Positions 24,286 through 32,836 of a DNA stretch of 64,000 nucleotides are shown piece by piece. Origin of the DNA: RGIG3178 sp942492795 (lineage in GTDB: Bacteria > Bacillota > Clostridia > Christensenellales > QAND01); contig OW818639.1 in assembly GCA_942492795.1 (NCBI GenBank), positions 1 through 64,000 of the forward strand, written 5' to 3'. The notes beneath the pieces were generated by a model. It saw only the letters and a program-made list of their open reading frames with translations, was not told the origin of the DNA and did no database searches. Made by a program: the position numbers and the translations under genes. Each line of letters begins with the position of its first letter. Within the stretch, counting starts at the first letter, position 1.

Positions 24286-25851
24286 TTATCCGTTTGCCCG
24301 ATTGATATTCCTTGTCTCAAACTCCTGCTTGACGCGAAGCCCGGTCGGCGTGCCCGCAGCCCCCGCACAACCCGCCCTGTTGCACGCACGGACGGCGTTG
24401 ACGCAAAGCGTGCCAAATTCATGCATCGCATCGATGGATTCGTCAAACGTCAACACCGGATCCACGCCGCCCATCGCCATATTGGCACATACGACGGCAT
24501 TCGCGCTGCCCATGGCGTTGCGATGGATGCACGGCACTTCAACGCCCGATGCCAAATGGTCGCAGGCAAGGCCCGTCAGATTGCCAAGCGCGAGCCCCGC
24601 TGCCTTAAGGCAAGTGAGGGTATCCGCTCCCGCCATATATGCCGCAGCAGCCGCCGCCATAGCGCTTGCGGATCCGATCTCAACGGCGCATCCCGCTTCG
24701 GATGCGGTGAAGGTCGACCGGTTGTAGATAAACGCACCGATAAGCGCCGCGACCATCAGTCCTTGTGCCGTACGCAATCGTTTATGCCCTTCTTTTTCCA
24801 ACGCGAACAGAACCCCCGGCAAAACGCCCGCGCTGCCGCCGGTCGGTGCCGCGACCACGGTGTTCATGGACATGTTGGATTCCATCACCGCAGTTGCCAT
24901 CACCGTCGCATGAGAGAGCAGCCCGGTATCCAGAAATTGGCCGTTTTGCCTTCTTGTCTCAAGATTTTTCGATACGGGCCTTGTGCTGAAAAACCCGCGT
25001 CCGGAACAATCGATGCCCGTCCTGATGGACTGCTCCATTTTTTCCAGCAAAAACAAGCTCCACGAAAGAATGCTCTTCCTGTCCCAAGCGCTCATGCCCT
25101 GTTGGTAAGCGACCGCGGCGTCAAACAGGCTCATCGGATCATGCTTGAGCCATTGCAGCATTTCGGCTGCCGATAAAAACGGAGCTTTTGCCGAACTTAT
25201 ATTCACGCAGGGTACGACTGGGCGGATCACAGCGGCGTATTGGACGCCGTTTGCTTGCCGAATCGCCTCTACATCCGTCATCGTTTCCGTGCTGAACACA
25301 CAAAGCCGCGCATCAGAGCTCACAGGAGGTATGCCCAACAGCTCTTCGACCGCTTGCTGCGCCGGTTTTTCGCCGTATACCACCGTTTCAAACCGGCCTC
25401 CGTACAAGGAGAGCGCAAGGCCGTCGATGCTCTCTATTTTTACGCTTCCGCCGCCCATGGAGATCATCTTTGCGAGTATGATGCGGTTTTCGGATACGGT
25501 AAGCCGCAACAGAATGGTGTTGATATGATCGATCTCATCGTCCGTCAGACAAAACGATATAGCAAGCCCCTGCTTTTTTGCAATCTCGGCGGCGTCATAC
25601 ATACGCACATCATCCGGTTCCCCGCCCATTAATCCTATGATGAGTGCCTTATCCGATCCGTCGCCGAGATAGCTGTAGGAATAGGAACCTTTTCGGGAAA
25701 ACTCTATTACCGCTTTTTCAAATGAACCGCCGCACAGATCGTGCGCCAGATGGCCGATCCTGCAGGGTCCGGCGGTGTGGGAAGAGGACGGCCCGCACAT
25801 CACAGGCCCCAAAACGTCATTGAAGAGATCCGCCGCTTTTTTGGTTTCCAT
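24286..25851 (-). CDS. sdaA: L-serine dehydratase, single-chain iron-sulfur form
   Basis: The 521-residue protein joins a beta-type domain (about residues 1-200, with MCGPSSSHTAGPCRIG) and an alpha-type domain. The alpha part has APTGGSAGVLPGVLF, EAGCAVEIGSASAMAA and CDHLASGVEVPCIHRNAMG, carrying cysteines that fit the three ligands of the labile 4Fe-4S cluster. The family turns L-serine into pyruvate and ammonia. The usual CAPTAGSCG loop here lacks both cysteines. The ATG at 25851 follows AAGGAGGACGCGT; 24 upstream codons are not supported. It is longer than E. coli SdaA (454 residues), mostly in the first half. It is monocistronic. Confidence 0.88.
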   Translation of the reverse strand: METKKAADLFNDVLGPVMCGPSSSHTAGPCRIGHLAHDLCGGSFEKAVIEFSRKGSYSYSYLGDGSDKALIIGLMGGEPDDVRMYDAAEIAKKQGLAISFCLTDDEIDHINTILLRLTVSENRIILAKMISMGGGSVKIESIDGLALSLYGGRFETVVYGEKPAQQAVEELLGIPPVSSDARLCVFSTETMTDVEAIRQANGVQYAAVIRPVVPCVNISSAKAPFLSAAEMLQWLKHDPMSLFDAAVAYQQGMSAWDRKSILSWSLFLLEKMEQSIRTGIDCSGRGFFSTRPVSKNLETRRQNGQFLDTGLLSHATVMATAVMESNMSMNTVVAAPTGGSAGVLPGVLFALEKEGHKRLRTAQGLMVAALIGAFIYNRSTFTASEAGCAVEIGSASAMAAAAAAYMAGADTLTCLKAAGLALGNLTGLACDHLASGVEVPCIHRNAMGSANAVVCANMAMGGVDPVLTFDESIDAMHEFGTLCVNAVRACNRAGCAGAAGTPTGLRVKQEFETRNINRANG

Positions 25852-25920
25852 ACGCGTCCTCCTTATTATCCGATGGTTCCATTGTATCACGACGGCTTCA
25901 ACCAACGACGGACAAAAAAA

Positions 25921-25943
25921 CAAAAAGACCCCGATTAGGGGTC
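25921..25943 (-). terminator. Terminator of the CopZ-like gene
   Basis: GACCCC and GGGGTC pair around 5 nt, followed on the reverse strand by a long T-run. Confidence 0.8.
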
Positions 25944-25958
25944 AAATTGTCAATGGTA

Positions 25959-26165
25959 TTACTTCTCTACGGTATATCCCTCGGCTTCGATAGCGGCGAT
26001 GAATCCGCCTACCGACGCGGGCGAATCGTACTCGATCTCAACGGTTCCCGTTGCCAGATCGATCTTCGAATCCTCATACCCTTCAAAGATGTTGATGGCA
26101 CGCCTGACGGCCTTCACGCAATTCTCGCAACTCATTCCTTTTACTTTCAAAACGACGGTTTCCAT
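25959..26165 (-). CDS. CopZ-like heavy-metal-associated domain protein
   Basis: The 68-residue protein is a lone HMA domain: METVVLKVKGMSCENCVKAV has the GMxCxxC metal-binding loop, with the expected beta-alpha-beta-beta-alpha-beta pattern ending AIEAEGYTVEK. These proteins carry Cu(I), or other soft metals, in the cytoplasm to a P-type ATPase or repressor. No copper ATPase or CsoR lies beside it in this window. The ATG follows GGAGGATTAACCAG. Confidence 0.9.
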   Translation of the reverse strand: METVVLKVKGMSCENCVKAVRRAINIFEGYEDSKIDLATGTVEIEYDSPASVGGFIAAIEAEGYTVEK

Positions 26166-26310
26166 CTGGTTAATCCTCCCTGTATTTTCGCCCGGCTCAA
26201 AGGCTCGGACAATCCTTTTTTGCTATTGTACGCAATTGCCGCTTCAAATGCAAGCGCATTGCAAAAGCGTCCTTTCCTGTAATACAATGATGCTTATAAG
26301 GGGTGGTGAG

Positions 26311-27165
26311 ATGTCCCGTAAACGGGTCTTTATATGGATACTGGCAATTTGTCTTTGTCTTTGCACAGTCGGGTGCAGCGTGGTTGCGGCTTATCGGGCA
26401 ACCGATCTTTGCATCACCATCGTTGACGTTGCGGACGGCGATTGCATTCTGATCACCGCCCCCAACGGACAGGCGATGATGATTGACACAGGTCTTCCCG
26501 ACCACCGCAATGACGTCGCGGACGCGTTGGCACAAGCGGGCGTCCAAAAGCTGGATGCTCTGATATTGACGCATCCGCACAACGACCATATCGGAAACGC
26601 CGTATGGGTCATGCAAAACTACCAAGTCTCGATGGTGTATCAGATCGATGTAAAGCGGGATACCGCGGTTTACCGCGAGCTTGAGGATTATCTGCAAAAT
26701 TCGGGCATACCAAAGAAATTCATCCGTATGGGCGATACGTTTGCGTTTTCGGACGCTGCATGCAGGTTTTTGGGCCCCGTCAGCGTAAACACGCAGGAAC
26801 TCAACGATGCGAGCGCCGTTTTGCGCATGGATTATCGGGGCAAATCCTTTCTGTTCATGGGTGATGCACAGTGGGATGCCGAGGCGTTGTTGATGACGAC
26901 ATCCAAACAATACCTGGATGCGGATTTCCTAAAAGTCGGGCACCACGCGCTGCACTCCACCTCAACGGCATTTTTGAAAGCCGTGACGCCAAGCATAGCA
27001 TGTATCAGCATGGCTAACCCGAACATTTCCGACGACCCGCAGGAACACCGCGACAACATCGCAAACATCGCGAAATATGCGCAGGAGCTCTACCGGACCG
27101 ATCAGAACGGCGATGTCCTGATACGATACGACGGGAAGAATATCATGGTTCAAACGCAAAAATAA
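26311..27165 (+). CDS. ComEC-C-terminal-like metallo-beta-lactamase-fold lipoprotein
   Basis: The 284-residue protein begins MSRKRVFIWILAICL and has a likely lipobox ending TVGC (cysteine 22, with an unusual Thr at -3), so it should act outside the membrane. The body is a metallo-beta-lactamase fold: ITIVDVADGDCILI, MIDTG, LILTHPHNDHIGNAV (zinc motif), FLFMGDAQ and KVGHHALHSTST. This set is typical of the ComEC/Rec2 C-terminal domain family and its free-standing relatives, proposed to be nucleases or phosphodiesterases. The ATG at 26311 follows AAGGGGTGGTGAG; earlier in-frame codons overlap the CopZ gene. Confidence 0.88.
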   Translation: MSRKRVFIWILAICLCLCTVGCSVVAAYRATDLCITIVDVADGDCILITAPNGQAMMIDTGLPDHRNDVADALAQAGVQKLDALILTHPHNDHIGNAVWVMQNYQVSMVYQIDVKRDTAVYRELEDYLQNSGIPKKFIRMGDTFAFSDAACRFLGPVSVNTQELNDASAVLRMDYRGKSFLFMGDAQWDAEALLMTTSKQYLDADFLKVGHHALHSTSTAFLKAVTPSIACISMANPNISDDPQEHRDNIANIAKYAQELYRTDQNGDVLIRYDGKNIMVQTQK

Positions 27166-27211
27166 AAAAGAATCAGACCGCTTTTGCTGCGAACAGTAAA
27201 ACAGCAGCATG

Positions 27212-28126
27212 TCAGCGCAATACGCCCGTGCCGTCAAAAGCGGGGATAGCGTCCGCTGTCGCAGCGCTTTTATCCTGCATATAGCCGTTGTGAAAGCCCG
27301 ACTCAAAAAGCGCATTCTGCGCTTTTTTCATTTCATAAGTTGTGACGGTACGGTTGAGCTCCGGCATATCGGGATGCAAAGAACACGGCGTATACTGGCT
27401 CATCAGCGAAACCCAGATCTCGTCCTTTTTGAAATTCCCGTTGAGCATATCGATCACCGCAAGCGTGTTGTCGAGGTGCCCCGGCAGTATCAGGTGCCGC
27501 ACCATCACGCCACGGAGCATGTGCCCGTTATCGTCCAGGCATACGCTGCCCACCTGCAACACCATGGCACGGATGGCCGAAAGTGCTGTTTGCGCGTAAT
27601 CGCCAACACCGCTGATGCGCTTTGCCAAAGCATTGTCGGCATATTTGAAGTCGGGCAGATACACCTGTACCGCATCTTTGAGCATTTCAACCGAAGATTT
27701 GCTCTCGTAGCCGCCGCTGTTCCACACGACCGGAACGGAGGGTTTTGCGATGCGCAGCGCTTGAAGGATTGCGGGGATAAACTGCGTGCCGCTGACGAGG
27801 TTGATGTTGTGCGCGCCCTTCTGCTCCAGCTCCTGAAAGATTTCCGACAAGCGTTGGGCGTCAATCTCGATCCCCCAGCGCTGGCGGCTTATTGTATCAT
27901 TTTGACAGATGCTGCATTGCAGCGTGCAGCCGCTGAAAAAAACCGTTCCGCTCCCGCAGGGTTGGCAAAGACAGGGCTCCTCCCCAAAATGCAGCGCAGC
28001 GCGCGCCACCACGGGATTTTGCGGCATGCCGCAGAAACCCAGAGAGCCTGATCCGCTCAAAAGGCTTTGCTTTCGCACAGCGCCGCAGGCGTGCGGGCAT
28101 AGCGTGCATCCGGTTTGCAGTTCCAT
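27212..28126 (-). CDS. Radical SAM protein, PflX-like
   Basis: The 304-residue protein has an N-terminal cysteine set CTLCPHACG and LGFCGMP, then the radical-SAM motif FFSGCTLQCSICQND (CxxxCxxC), and VWNSGGYES and YLPDFKYAD typical of the PflX/COG1313 group related to pyruvate formate-lyase activating enzymes. No glycyl-radical enzyme is next to it, so the target is unknown. The ATG at 28126 follows AAAAGGAGATCTTCGC; the 10 residues upstream are not needed. It is monocistronic. Confidence 0.88.
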   Translation of the reverse strand: MELQTGCTLCPHACGAVRKQSLLSGSGSLGFCGMPQNPVVARAALHFGEEPCLCQPCGSGTVFFSGCTLQCSICQNDTISRQRWGIEIDAQRLSEIFQELEQKGAHNINLVSGTQFIPAILQALRIAKPSVPVVWNSGGYESKSSVEMLKDAVQVYLPDFKYADNALAKRISGVGDYAQTALSAIRAMVLQVGSVCLDDNGHMLRGVMVRHLILPGHLDNTLAVIDMLNGNFKKDEIWVSLMSQYTPCSLHPDMPELNRTVTTYEMKKAQNALFESGFHNGYMQDKSAATADAIPAFDGTGVLR

Positions 28127-28257
28127 GCGAAGATCTCCTTTTGTACCATTGTGCACGACAGCCGCTTCGTTGTAAATCCCAAGACTTTCAAATCAGCCGC
28201 ACGAATACACTATGGCAGCACGGTTAAAAGGGGTGTCCGAAAACGAAAAAACATGCT

Positions 28258-29202
28258 TTGACAGGATTGTGTTTGCTTCTGCTGCTGGAGATTTTGCTTA
28301 TAAGGGGATGCATCGGACAAAGTACGCTCAGCGTTTTGAAGCCAAACGGCCATGCGGTCTTGGGCGCTGAATTCTCCTATGATGAGTTGACCAAACGGGA
28401 TCTGCTCGCGTTGATGACGGCGTATCCGGGGTACATCACGGGGTTTAAAAAGGGCGGCGACGGGTGCATTTATGTTGTCATGCGCTCCGGCAAAAGCATC
28501 CTCTATGACGATAAAAAAACCAAAACCACGGAGCAGAATCTTGCCGCGCCGGACTTGCAGGATATGATGGCACAACCCTACCCGTTAAGCGACATCCGTG
28601 AACTTGCATCGGGTGATGCCGACCCGGGGAGGATCCGGGTATACACCTTTTTCCACGCGGTGTACGGGGCGAAGAAATCCGACATTGCGTCCAACCTTTT
28701 GCCTGTCCGTACGGGTACGAAAAAATGTCTGTTTAACCGCAACAACGACGCAGCGACCGCCCTTATGGGCGCGTTTACGGATGTATCCGCTCTTCTTTTG
28801 AGCGATCCGTCCCTGTACGCTTTCGTGTATCCGTTGGGCGGCACGTTCAATTACCGGGTGGTCGCGGGCACCAACAGGCTGAGCATGCATTCCTTCGGCA
28901 TAGCCGTCGACCTGAATCTGGATAAATTCGATTATTGGCAATTCGCAACCCGTCCGCAGGGACAGAAGAGGCTTGAGATTTATCCGGCAAAGCTTGTGCG
29001 CATTTTTGAAAGCCATGGATTTATCTGGGGAGGAAAATGGGCGCACTTTGATATCGTGCATTACGAATACAGGCCGGAGCTCATCGTAAAAGCTAAATAC
29101 AATGTCCAACGAAACGATCCGCGCCAGCCATGGTACTTGGGATTCCCGGACACGCCGTCGGTGCGAAACGATATCGGCATGATCGAGAAAGGGATGAATT
29201 AA
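28258..29202 (+). CDS. M15-family D,D-peptidase-like protein, start codon uncertain
   Basis: The 314-residue frame has the M15 zinc-peptidase signature SMHSFGIAVDLN (His and Asp ligands) and, near the C-terminus, WGGKWAHFDIVHYEY (third histidine). Such enzymes cleave D-Ala peptide bonds in cell wall precursors or cross-links. The start is odd. TTG at 28258 is the first usual start codon but has no ribosome site. AAAAGGGGTG is spaced for an ACG at 28243, which would give KKHALTGLCLLLLLEILLIRGC as signal sequence. The hydrophobic start implies export, perhaps as a lipoprotein. Confidence 0.8.
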   Translation: MTGLCLLLLLEILLIRGCIGQSTLSVLKPNGHAVLGAEFSYDELTKRDLLALMTAYPGYITGFKKGGDGCIYVVMRSGKSILYDDKKTKTTEQNLAAPDLQDMMAQPYPLSDIRELASGDADPGRIRVYTFFHAVYGAKKSDIASNLLPVRTGTKKCLFNRNNDAATALMGAFTDVSALLLSDPSLYAFVYPLGGTFNYRVVAGTNRLSMHSFGIAVDLNLDKFDYWQFATRPQGQKRLEIYPAKLVRIFESHGFIWGGKWAHFDIVHYEYRPELIVKAKYNVQRNDPRQPWYLGFPDTPSVRNDIGMIEKGMN

Positions 29203-29231
29203 GCGCCTGTGCAAGCTCTTTGGCAAAGGAA

Positions 29232-29262
29232 AACGCCGGATGTGCAATCCGGCGTTCGTTTT
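29232..29262 (+). terminator. Intrinsic terminator between convergent genes
   Basis: AACGCCGGAT and ATCCGGCGTT form a 10-bp stem around GTGCA, followed by CGTTTT. Confidence 0.8.
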
Positions 29263-29322
29263 GTATTGAAAGGCTTTTTGCAGCGAACGGCAGCCATGCC
29301 TGTTCTTGATACATTTTTGCAA

Positions 29323-30957
29323 TTAAATTGTCAGGTCGTCCAGTTCCTGTTCAACGCCCGCAAGGTTGCAGGCATGATCGGAAAGCCGTTCGAGATTCAA
29401 TGTCATGTCGTTGTATATCAGCGCCGCGCGCGGATCGCATGTCCCGCTTTGCAGACGAACGATGTGATCTTCGTGCATTTTTTTGACCATGGTGTCCACC
29501 GCTTGCTCCATACAGGCACATGCCAGCGCATTCGCCTCATCGTTCGGATTGCCGTTCATCACGATGATGCTGTGATCCAACGCCTTCATGGTGAAATCGG
29601 ATAACTCCTTTATTTCGTCCAATGCTTCTTGAGAAAACGGCGTTCCGTTCTGTATGCGTTCCTGCGCGTATTCCGCGATGTTTTCCGCATGATCGGAAAT
29701 GCGCTCTATGTTGCTGACGAATTCATGCAGGCTGAAGATCCGGGTACGGTCCTCTTCCGGGACTTCCTCCACGCTTTGGATACGCACCAGATAAGTTAAT
29801 ATCTCCGTGCTCAGCTTATTGACGACACGTTCGTTGTGGACTACCGTTTGCGCGAAGCTTTCGTTCTTTTCAAAAAAACTGCGCAACGCAAGCCTGACGT
29901 TTTCCACGGCTTTGTCGGCCAAACGGCTGACTTCTTTTTGCATCTGGGTCAACGCGACGGCAGGCGTGAACAGGACATGCTCGTCGACATACAGCAGATT
30001 TTCTTCCGACATAATCTTCTTGTTTTCCTTGACAAGCCTGTTTACGGCTTTGACGATTTGGCTTCCAAACGGGAACAGCAACAGCATGTTCAGGATGTTG
30101 AAAATCGTATGGAAGTTGGCGATCTGCCTGGAAGGATTGCCCGGCGACCATTGGGCGACAATGTCCGCCACGGGAAACAGTATCAAAATGGCGGTGAAAA
30201 TCACAGCGCCGATGGTCTTGTTGATCAGGTGCATCACGGCTGCGCGCTTTGCCATGGTGTTGGTGCCGATGCTGGCAAGCAAAGCGGTGGCGCATGTGCC
30301 GATATTACAACCGAGGATAAGATACAGTCCGGCATCGAGCCCAACCAGACCCTGCATCGCCAACACCTGCACAATACCGACCGAAGCCGAGCTGCTTTGT
30401 ATGATACCTGTAAAAATCGTTCCCATTAAAACGCCGAGCACCGGGTTTTTGAACTTTGTCATCACGTCGATGAACCACGCGCTGTTGCGAAGCGGCACCA
30501 TCGAATGGGCCATCATGTTCATTCCCAGGAACAGAATGCCGAATCCTGCCACGATCGTTCCGATGCTGCGCACACTGCGCTTTTTGGTAAAAAGAAGCGG
30601 CAGAACGCCCAGCATAATGAACAATGGCGCCCAATCGGTAAGTTTGAAAGCAATGATCTGCGCGGTAATGGTGGTGCCGATGTTCGCGCCCAGCTCTACG
30701 CCGAATACCTGGAGCAAGTTCATCAAACCCGCATTGACGAATCCAACCAGCATGACGGTGGTCGCCGAGCTGCTTTGGATGATCATTGTAACTCCCAAGC
30801 CCACCATCATGCCCGATAGCCGGTTGGTGGTCAGCCTTTCAAGGATGCGCTTCAATTTGGAACCCGCTGCGGTTTCCAGACCTTTCCCCATCAGATCCAT
30901 GCCATAGAGAAAAAGCCCCAGTCCGCCCATCAGTTCAAAAACATCATACAGAGTCAT
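29323..30957 (-). CDS. Na/Pi cotransporter with C-terminal PhoU-like domain
   Basis: The 544-residue protein has two inverted Na/Pi-cotransporter repeats with the hallmark QSSSATTVMLVGFVNAGL and IIQSSSASVGIVQVLAMQGL. Hydrophobic spans cover about residues 1-320, and a helical PhoU-like domain covers about 345-540 (SLHEFVSNIERISDHAENIAEYA and LNLERLSDHACNLA). It imports phosphate with sodium. The ATG follows TAGGAGGCTAAGAT. Repeats resembling PhoP-binding sites lie upstream, consistent with induction by phosphate starvation. It is monocistronic. Confidence 0.93.
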   Translation of the reverse strand: MTLYDVFELMGGLGLFLYGMDLMGKGLETAAGSKLKRILERLTTNRLSGMMVGLGVTMIIQSSSATTVMLVGFVNAGLMNLLQVFGVELGANIGTTITAQIIAFKLTDWAPLFIMLGVLPLLFTKKRSVRSIGTIVAGFGILFLGMNMMAHSMVPLRNSAWFIDVMTKFKNPVLGVLMGTIFTGIIQSSSASVGIVQVLAMQGLVGLDAGLYLILGCNIGTCATALLASIGTNTMAKRAAVMHLINKTIGAVIFTAILILFPVADIVAQWSPGNPSRQIANFHTIFNILNMLLLFPFGSQIVKAVNRLVKENKKIMSEENLLYVDEHVLFTPAVALTQMQKEVSRLADKAVENVRLALRSFFEKNESFAQTVVHNERVVNKLSTEILTYLVRIQSVEEVPEEDRTRIFSLHEFVSNIERISDHAENIAEYAQERIQNGTPFSQEALDEIKELSDFTMKALDHSIIVMNGNPNDEANALACACMEQAVDTMVKKMHEDHIVRLQSGTCDPRAALIYNDMTLNLERLSDHACNLAGVEQELDDLTI

Positions 30958-31096
30958 ATCTTAGCCTCCTAAAGGTTCGGTAAGCTGTTCCGCTTCGCGA
31001 CAGGATCATCGCGCAGGATCATGCGCACATTTCGCGATTGCATTGACCGCAGAAACAATCAAAGGGTGTCCGTTTTTTACGCGGTGCCAATGAATC

Positions 31097-31150
31097 AGTA
31101 TACACCCCGATATTCTTCTCTTTATAAAGCGATTGTAAGGTTCTTGTAAA
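31097..31150 (-). promoter_or_regulatory. Pho-box-like repeats and -10 upstream of the Na/Pi cotransporter
   Basis: Read on the reverse strand, TTTACA, CTTACA and TTTATA begin at exact 11-bp steps (31150, 31139, 31128), like the TT(A/T)ACA repeats bound by PhoP in Bacillus. TATACT, a good -10, follows 20 bp downstream. The adjoining gene imports phosphate, which supports the reading. Confidence 0.6.
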
Positions 31151-31217
31151 TTCCGAAACCGTCAAACAAATTATATCAATTACCATGTGTGATAATCCAT
31201 CTTAAGCGATATCGTTG

Positions 31218-31679
31218 CTATTTCAGGCCGGAAAAGTCATGCTGTCGCAGCGCTTCGTACAATACGATGGCCGCGGCGTTGCTCAAATTAAGACTTCGGA
31301 TGTTATCCCGCATCGGCAATCGCACGAGGTTGTCCGGAAACTTTGAGAGGATGGACGCAGGCAGCCCTTTTGTTTCCTGCCCGAAGACGAAGAACGACCC
31401 TTCCGGATAGCGGACAGCATCATAACGCTTGCTTCCGATTGTCTCCACCGGGAAGAATTCGGCATCGGGATATTGGGCTACAAGATCGTTAAAACTTTCA
31501 TGGACAGATACGTCCACCTTGTCCCAATAATCAAGGCCTGCCCGGCGGACATGCTTTTCGTCGATAGAGAATCCGAGCGGCTTGATCAGGTGCAGCGATG
31601 TACCCGTCACAGCGCAAGTGCGCGCGATGTTGCCTGTATTTTGGGGAATCTCAGGGGCATATAGCACGATGTGAAACAT
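31218..31679 (-). CDS. trmL: tRNA (cytidine/uridine-34 2'-O)-methyltransferase
   Basis: The 153-residue SPOUT methyltransferase starts MFHIVLYAPEIPQNTGNIARTC, the family signature, and has FVFGQETKGLP and MRDNIRSLNLSNAAAIVLYEALRQ, which form the trefoil-knot SAM site. It methylates the wobble base of certain leucine tRNAs. Length is normal. Its start lies 2 bp after the stop of the DUF362 gene, so the two are probably co-translated. Confidence 0.95.
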   Translation of the reverse strand: MFHIVLYAPEIPQNTGNIARTCAVTGTSLHLIKPLGFSIDEKHVRRAGLDYWDKVDVSVHESFNDLVAQYPDAEFFPVETIGSKRYDAVRYPEGSFFVFGQETKGLPASILSKFPDNLVRLPMRDNIRSLNLSNAAAIVLYEALRQHDFSGLK

Positions 31680-31681
31680 AT

Positions 31682-32827
31682 CTATTTCAACCTTTGCAGG
31701 ATGCGCGAACGCTTGATTTTAATGGCATGGCGGGGACAGAGCTCCTGGCAGCAGAAGCAGCGGATACACTTTTTCAAATCCGCTTTCGCCAGCCTGTTCT
31801 CAATGGTGATGGCCTTGGGCGGGCAGCTGCGCATGCAGTCGCCGCAGCCGATGCAGCTTTCTTTGAGAAATATCGGTTTGGGTTTGAGCATGCGCTCCAC
31901 GAAGTTCATCATGATCTCCGGGGCCATGCGCGGTCGCAGGCGTACGATACGCGCGGAAGGTACGTTGAAGTCCTTTACGATAAGCGTTTGAATATCGTCG
32001 CCCACAAGCTCCAACCCCGACAGATCCTTTGGCAAAAGGCCGCGCTTGTTTGCTTGTTCGATGGTTGCGATGGACATCGGATCCTGATTCATCAGCGAGA
32101 TGCCCGCCATATCAGCCGCATACGGGCTTTGGGACGCGATCAGGCAGCCCACAAACCGCGGCGTTCCGGAGCCTGGGCCTTCCCCTTCCATGCCCATGAC
32201 AGCGTCGATTAAATTAAACGCGGGCTTGACACATTCGGTGATATCGATCAGCATATTGCAGAATCTGTCCAGTTCGGGCATGCGGAAATGGTATTCCACC
32301 TTGGCCGTGCCGGGTATCGCGCCGAACATGTTTTTGACGGCCCCGGTGTAGACGGTCAACCCGTGCGTTTTGAGTTTCGCGACATTGATGATAACATCCG
32401 CTTGAAGAAGATAATCGCATACGTCAAGCGCCTTGACGGACACGCCTTCGGGAAATTTAACTTCGCTGTAGGATGTATTGGCATTGAGCTGTGCGCCGCT
32501 TTGCTGTGCCGCCTGCTCCATGCCGCTCTCACGATAGATGCCGCGCAAAAACCCCTCGGTAAACGGTCCGCCCGGGCTGTCGCCGATGACAGCGAACGCG
32601 CCAAGCTCGCTTATCTGTTTCGCCACCGCGCAGACGAGGGCCGGATGCGTGCAGACGCAATCCTCCGGTTTGGCCTTTTTTAAAAGATTCGCCTTGATCG
32701 CAACGCGCATCCCGGGCTTGACGATGCTGCCAAGTCCGCCCAGCAAATCAAAAGAGCGCCTGACGGCGGCGTCTACCTCCGCCTGCGCATAGTCGCCGCA
32801 TTTTACAACGGCTGTCCGTATTTCCAT
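31682..32827 (-). CDS. DUF362 protein with two 4Fe-4S clusters
   Basis: The 381-residue protein has an N-terminal DUF362 domain (about residues 1-310; VAIKANLLKKAKPED, THPALV, GDSPGGPF, KLKTHGLTVYTGAVKNMFG) and a C-terminal ferredoxin with CIGCGDCMRSCPP and CIRCFCCQELCPR. DUF362 proteins are widespread in anaerobes; electron transfer is likely but the partner is unknown. The start ATG is 9 bp after the HAD phosphatase stop, so HAD, DUF362 and trmL appear to be one operon. Confidence 0.9.
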   Translation of the reverse strand: MEIRTAVVKCGDYAQAEVDAAVRRSFDLLGGLGSIVKPGMRVAIKANLLKKAKPEDCVCTHPALVCAVAKQISELGAFAVIGDSPGGPFTEGFLRGIYRESGMEQAAQQSGAQLNANTSYSEVKFPEGVSVKALDVCDYLLQADVIINVAKLKTHGLTVYTGAVKNMFGAIPGTAKVEYHFRMPELDRFCNMLIDITECVKPAFNLIDAVMGMEGEGPGSGTPRFVGCLIASQSPYAADMAGISLMNQDPMSIATIEQANKRGLLPKDLSGLELVGDDIQTLIVKDFNVPSARIVRLRPRMAPEIMMNFVERMLKPKPIFLKESCIGCGDCMRSCPPKAITIENRLAKADLKKCIRCFCCQELCPRHAIKIKRSRILQRLK

Positions 32828-32836
32828 GGTTTCTCC

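Noticed and set aside
29807..30907. 366-codon plus-strand frame opposite the Na/Pi cotransporter
   Set aside because: Antisense shadow; the reverse strand has the family signatures.
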